DNA of 23,083 nucleotides, from the NCBI GenBank assembly GCA_037134755.1, contig JBAXLO010000056.1:1-23083 (forward strand). Direction: 5' to 3'. The position numbers and the translations under genes are program-made. This DNA comes from JBAXLO01 sp037134755 (GTDB taxonomy: Bacteria; Bacteroidota; Bacteroidia; Bacteroidales; JACABE01). The notes below the pieces were generated by a model, which made no database searches, had not been told where the DNA came from, and saw only the letters and a program-made list of their open reading frames with translations. The number at the start of each line of letters is the position of its first letter. The first letter of the stretch is position 1. Below, one piece after another: positions 22,036-23,083 of the stretch.

Positions 22036-23083
22036 TTCATTGAAACTCCTTTACATATAGTTGTATCACTCCCAAGATTAACTATTGGGTTTGGTATGTA
22101 AGTTACATTTATAGTATCGCTTGCCGAACAATTATTATTAGTTGTAACTGTTAACCAATAAGTACCTGATTGGCTTACTTTATATGTTGAATCAGTTGAA
22201 TAATTTTGCCAAAGATAAGTTGAATTTTGATTTGTTGCTTTTAATGTTAGGATTTGCCCTGTGCATAATGTTGTATCGTTACCTATATTTACTTGAGGTA
22301 CATTATAAACATAAACAGTATAATAAGCAGTATCTGATGTATTAAATGCTACATAAGTTGTAGTTGTTAGTGGTGTTATTGTTATCATTGAATCCGTTGC
22401 AATTATTATATTAGGGTTTAAGCTATCCGCCCATTTTACTATACTATCCCCCTTAATTTTTAATGTTACTGTATTTCCACTGCAAATAACAGAATCTCCA
22501 TTTATTGTAAGTTTATATGGAAACATTTCTATTTTATCTATAAAGTAGTATGCACTACTAAAATCATAACTATTACCCATAGTATTAGAATCATCTCTAA
22601 AATTACCTATCGTAATATATTTATAGGAGCTATCAGCTATATAAATAAAACTAAAATGTTGCCAGTAATTACAAGCATTAATAATAGTATTTATTTCTAT
22701 TTGTGGCACTACAGATATTGGGTAATAAGCAGCTTGAAATAAAGGATTATTTGAAAAATGAATACCGAAATTATTAGAATTACCTAAAATTATTGTTCCA
22801 TTTGTCAGATAAAAAGAAACTGTATATTTATGTCCGGGTATCATTGACGTAGATAATTGGGCAGATATGTATTCCCGAACTGTACCATAAATGGAATAAG
22901 TCACTAGTCCCATTTGTCCATTTCCTGAATATGGTATAATTGGCTCAAATGGTGTTGTCCAACTATTATTAGTTGACAATATGTTAAAATAATCCGGACT
23001 GCCTTTGTTATCATAGTAGTTATAATCACCATTTACATTATTCCAGCCAATGCATCTATTTACTTCGCCCACAAAATCGGGTA
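21381..23083 (-). CDS. T9SS type B cargo protein with Ig-like repeats (short paralog, N-terminus beyond window)
   Basis: Paralog of the 825-residue protein, complete at its C-terminus and cut by the right edge of the window. A GTG at 23070-23072 is not the start: the frame is open to the edge (PDF upstream), and the aligned paralog still has a signal peptide and an NGDFE segment before this point. Visible parts are the lectin-like N-terminal domain (IGWNN, SGNGQMGLV, YTVSFYLTNG, NNFGIHFS), the divergent Ig-like unit (LTINGDSVICSGN), only two 70-residue repeats instead of five, the last Ig-like unit and the type B sorting domain. From 22035 down to the stop it matches its paralog exactly. The first of its two repeats mixes features of the two repeat classes in the paralog. 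Confidence 0.92.
   Translation of the reverse strand, partial: PDFVGEVNRCIGWNNVNGDYNYYDNKGSPDYFNILSTNNSWTTPFEPIIPYSGNGQMGLVTYSIYGTVREYISAQLSTSMIPGHKYTVSFYLTNGTIILGNSNNFGIHFSNNPLFQAAYYPISVVPQIEINTIINACNYWQHFSFIYIADSSYKYITIGNFRDDSNTMGNSYDFSSAYYFIDKIEMFPYKLTINGDSVICSGNTVTLKIKGDSIVKWADSLNPNIIIATDSMITITPLTTTTYVAFNTSDTAYYTVYVYNVPQVNIGNDTTLCTGQILTLKATNQNSTYLWQNYSTDSTYKVSQSGTYWLTVTTNNNCSASDTINVTYIPNPIVNLGSDTTICKGVSMNLNATTPNATYLWNNGSTDSIYNVTSSGTYWVKVSINSLCSTSDTIKVNEIDSPPDYYLFNDTTLCLGTPINITIPDGTYYNVLWYDGNNTEFTHLINQEGSYYVELLNQCDTIKKDFNIKYKDCGCYIYFPNAFTPNGDGLNDYFKPVLQCELIVYELYIYNKWGELLFEAKTSDAYWDGRYKNEYVPTGVYEWLFYYKGPYTRELQSKHGSVTVIR

Noticed and set aside
23070..23072. GTG as a start of the short type B cargo protein
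   Set aside because: The frame continues to the window edge and the paralog shows that the signal peptide and the first strands lie further upstream.

Overview
The window looks like a chromosomal segment from a member of the Bacteroidota. The supporting evidence is: at least three cargo proteins of the type IX secretion system (T9SS), with both type A and type B C-terminal sorting domains; an OmpP1/FadL-type barrel with a typical Bacteroidota N-terminus; a eukaryote/archaeal-type ProRS; A-rich leaders without Shine-Dalgarno sites; and promoter elements of the TAnnTTTG type. The sequence is AT-rich, visibly more so in the T9SS region on the right than in the catabolic operon on the left. I see no rRNA, tRNA, CRISPR array, transposase or phage gene.

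Layout. (1) 1-3811, plus strand: the end of a leucine/branched-chain acyl-CoA breakdown operon. It holds the 3' end of a biotin-carrying carboxylase subunit, an acyl-CoA dehydrogenase, HMG-CoA lyase, and both subunits of a succinyl-CoA:3-oxoacid (acetoacetate) CoA-transferase, closed by a terminator. Read together they take methylcrotonyl-type intermediates to HMG-CoA, split it to acetyl-CoA and acetoacetate, and activate acetoacetate. (2) 4061-6967, minus strand: a two-gene envelope operon with a Tyr/Trp/Gly-rich lipoprotein followed by a FadL-like barrel. (3) 7099-8574, plus strand: proS with its own terminator. (4) 8575-9343: a graveyard holding a decayed T9SS type A sorting-domain end, a strong hairpin and a broken unknown gene. 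(5) 9344-13714, minus strand: a GH3/NagZ-like domain fused to a beta-lactamase-fold serine hydrolase, a small multi-pass membrane protein, and a TrmH-family RNA methyltransferase. (6) 13842-16562, minus strand: a membrane-anchored TPR protein, ribH, fmt and an HU protein, as conserved housekeeping genes. (7) 16563-23083, minus strand: a T9SS cargo cluster. Two paralogous proteins with Ig-like repeats and type B sorting domains flank a type A cargo protein; the second paralog runs off the right edge.

The most interesting part is region 7. The two paralogs share a gap-free block of 696 bp that I read as identical (17103-17798 and 21340-22035), although the sequence just upstream of it has diverged. 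The block covers the last Ig-like repeats, the type B sorting domain, the TAG stop and 41 bp after it. In both places its 3' edge runs straight into leftover coding sequence for a different, type A sorting domain (16865-17102 decayed; 21079-21339 intact-looking but cut off by the stop). This looks like recent replacement or conversion of the secretion-signal module of surface proteins, with two different sorting signals stacked at each gene end. The longer paralog also carries five exact 70-residue repeats in an ABAB-like arrangement, and the shorter one carries a repeat that looks like an A/B hybrid.
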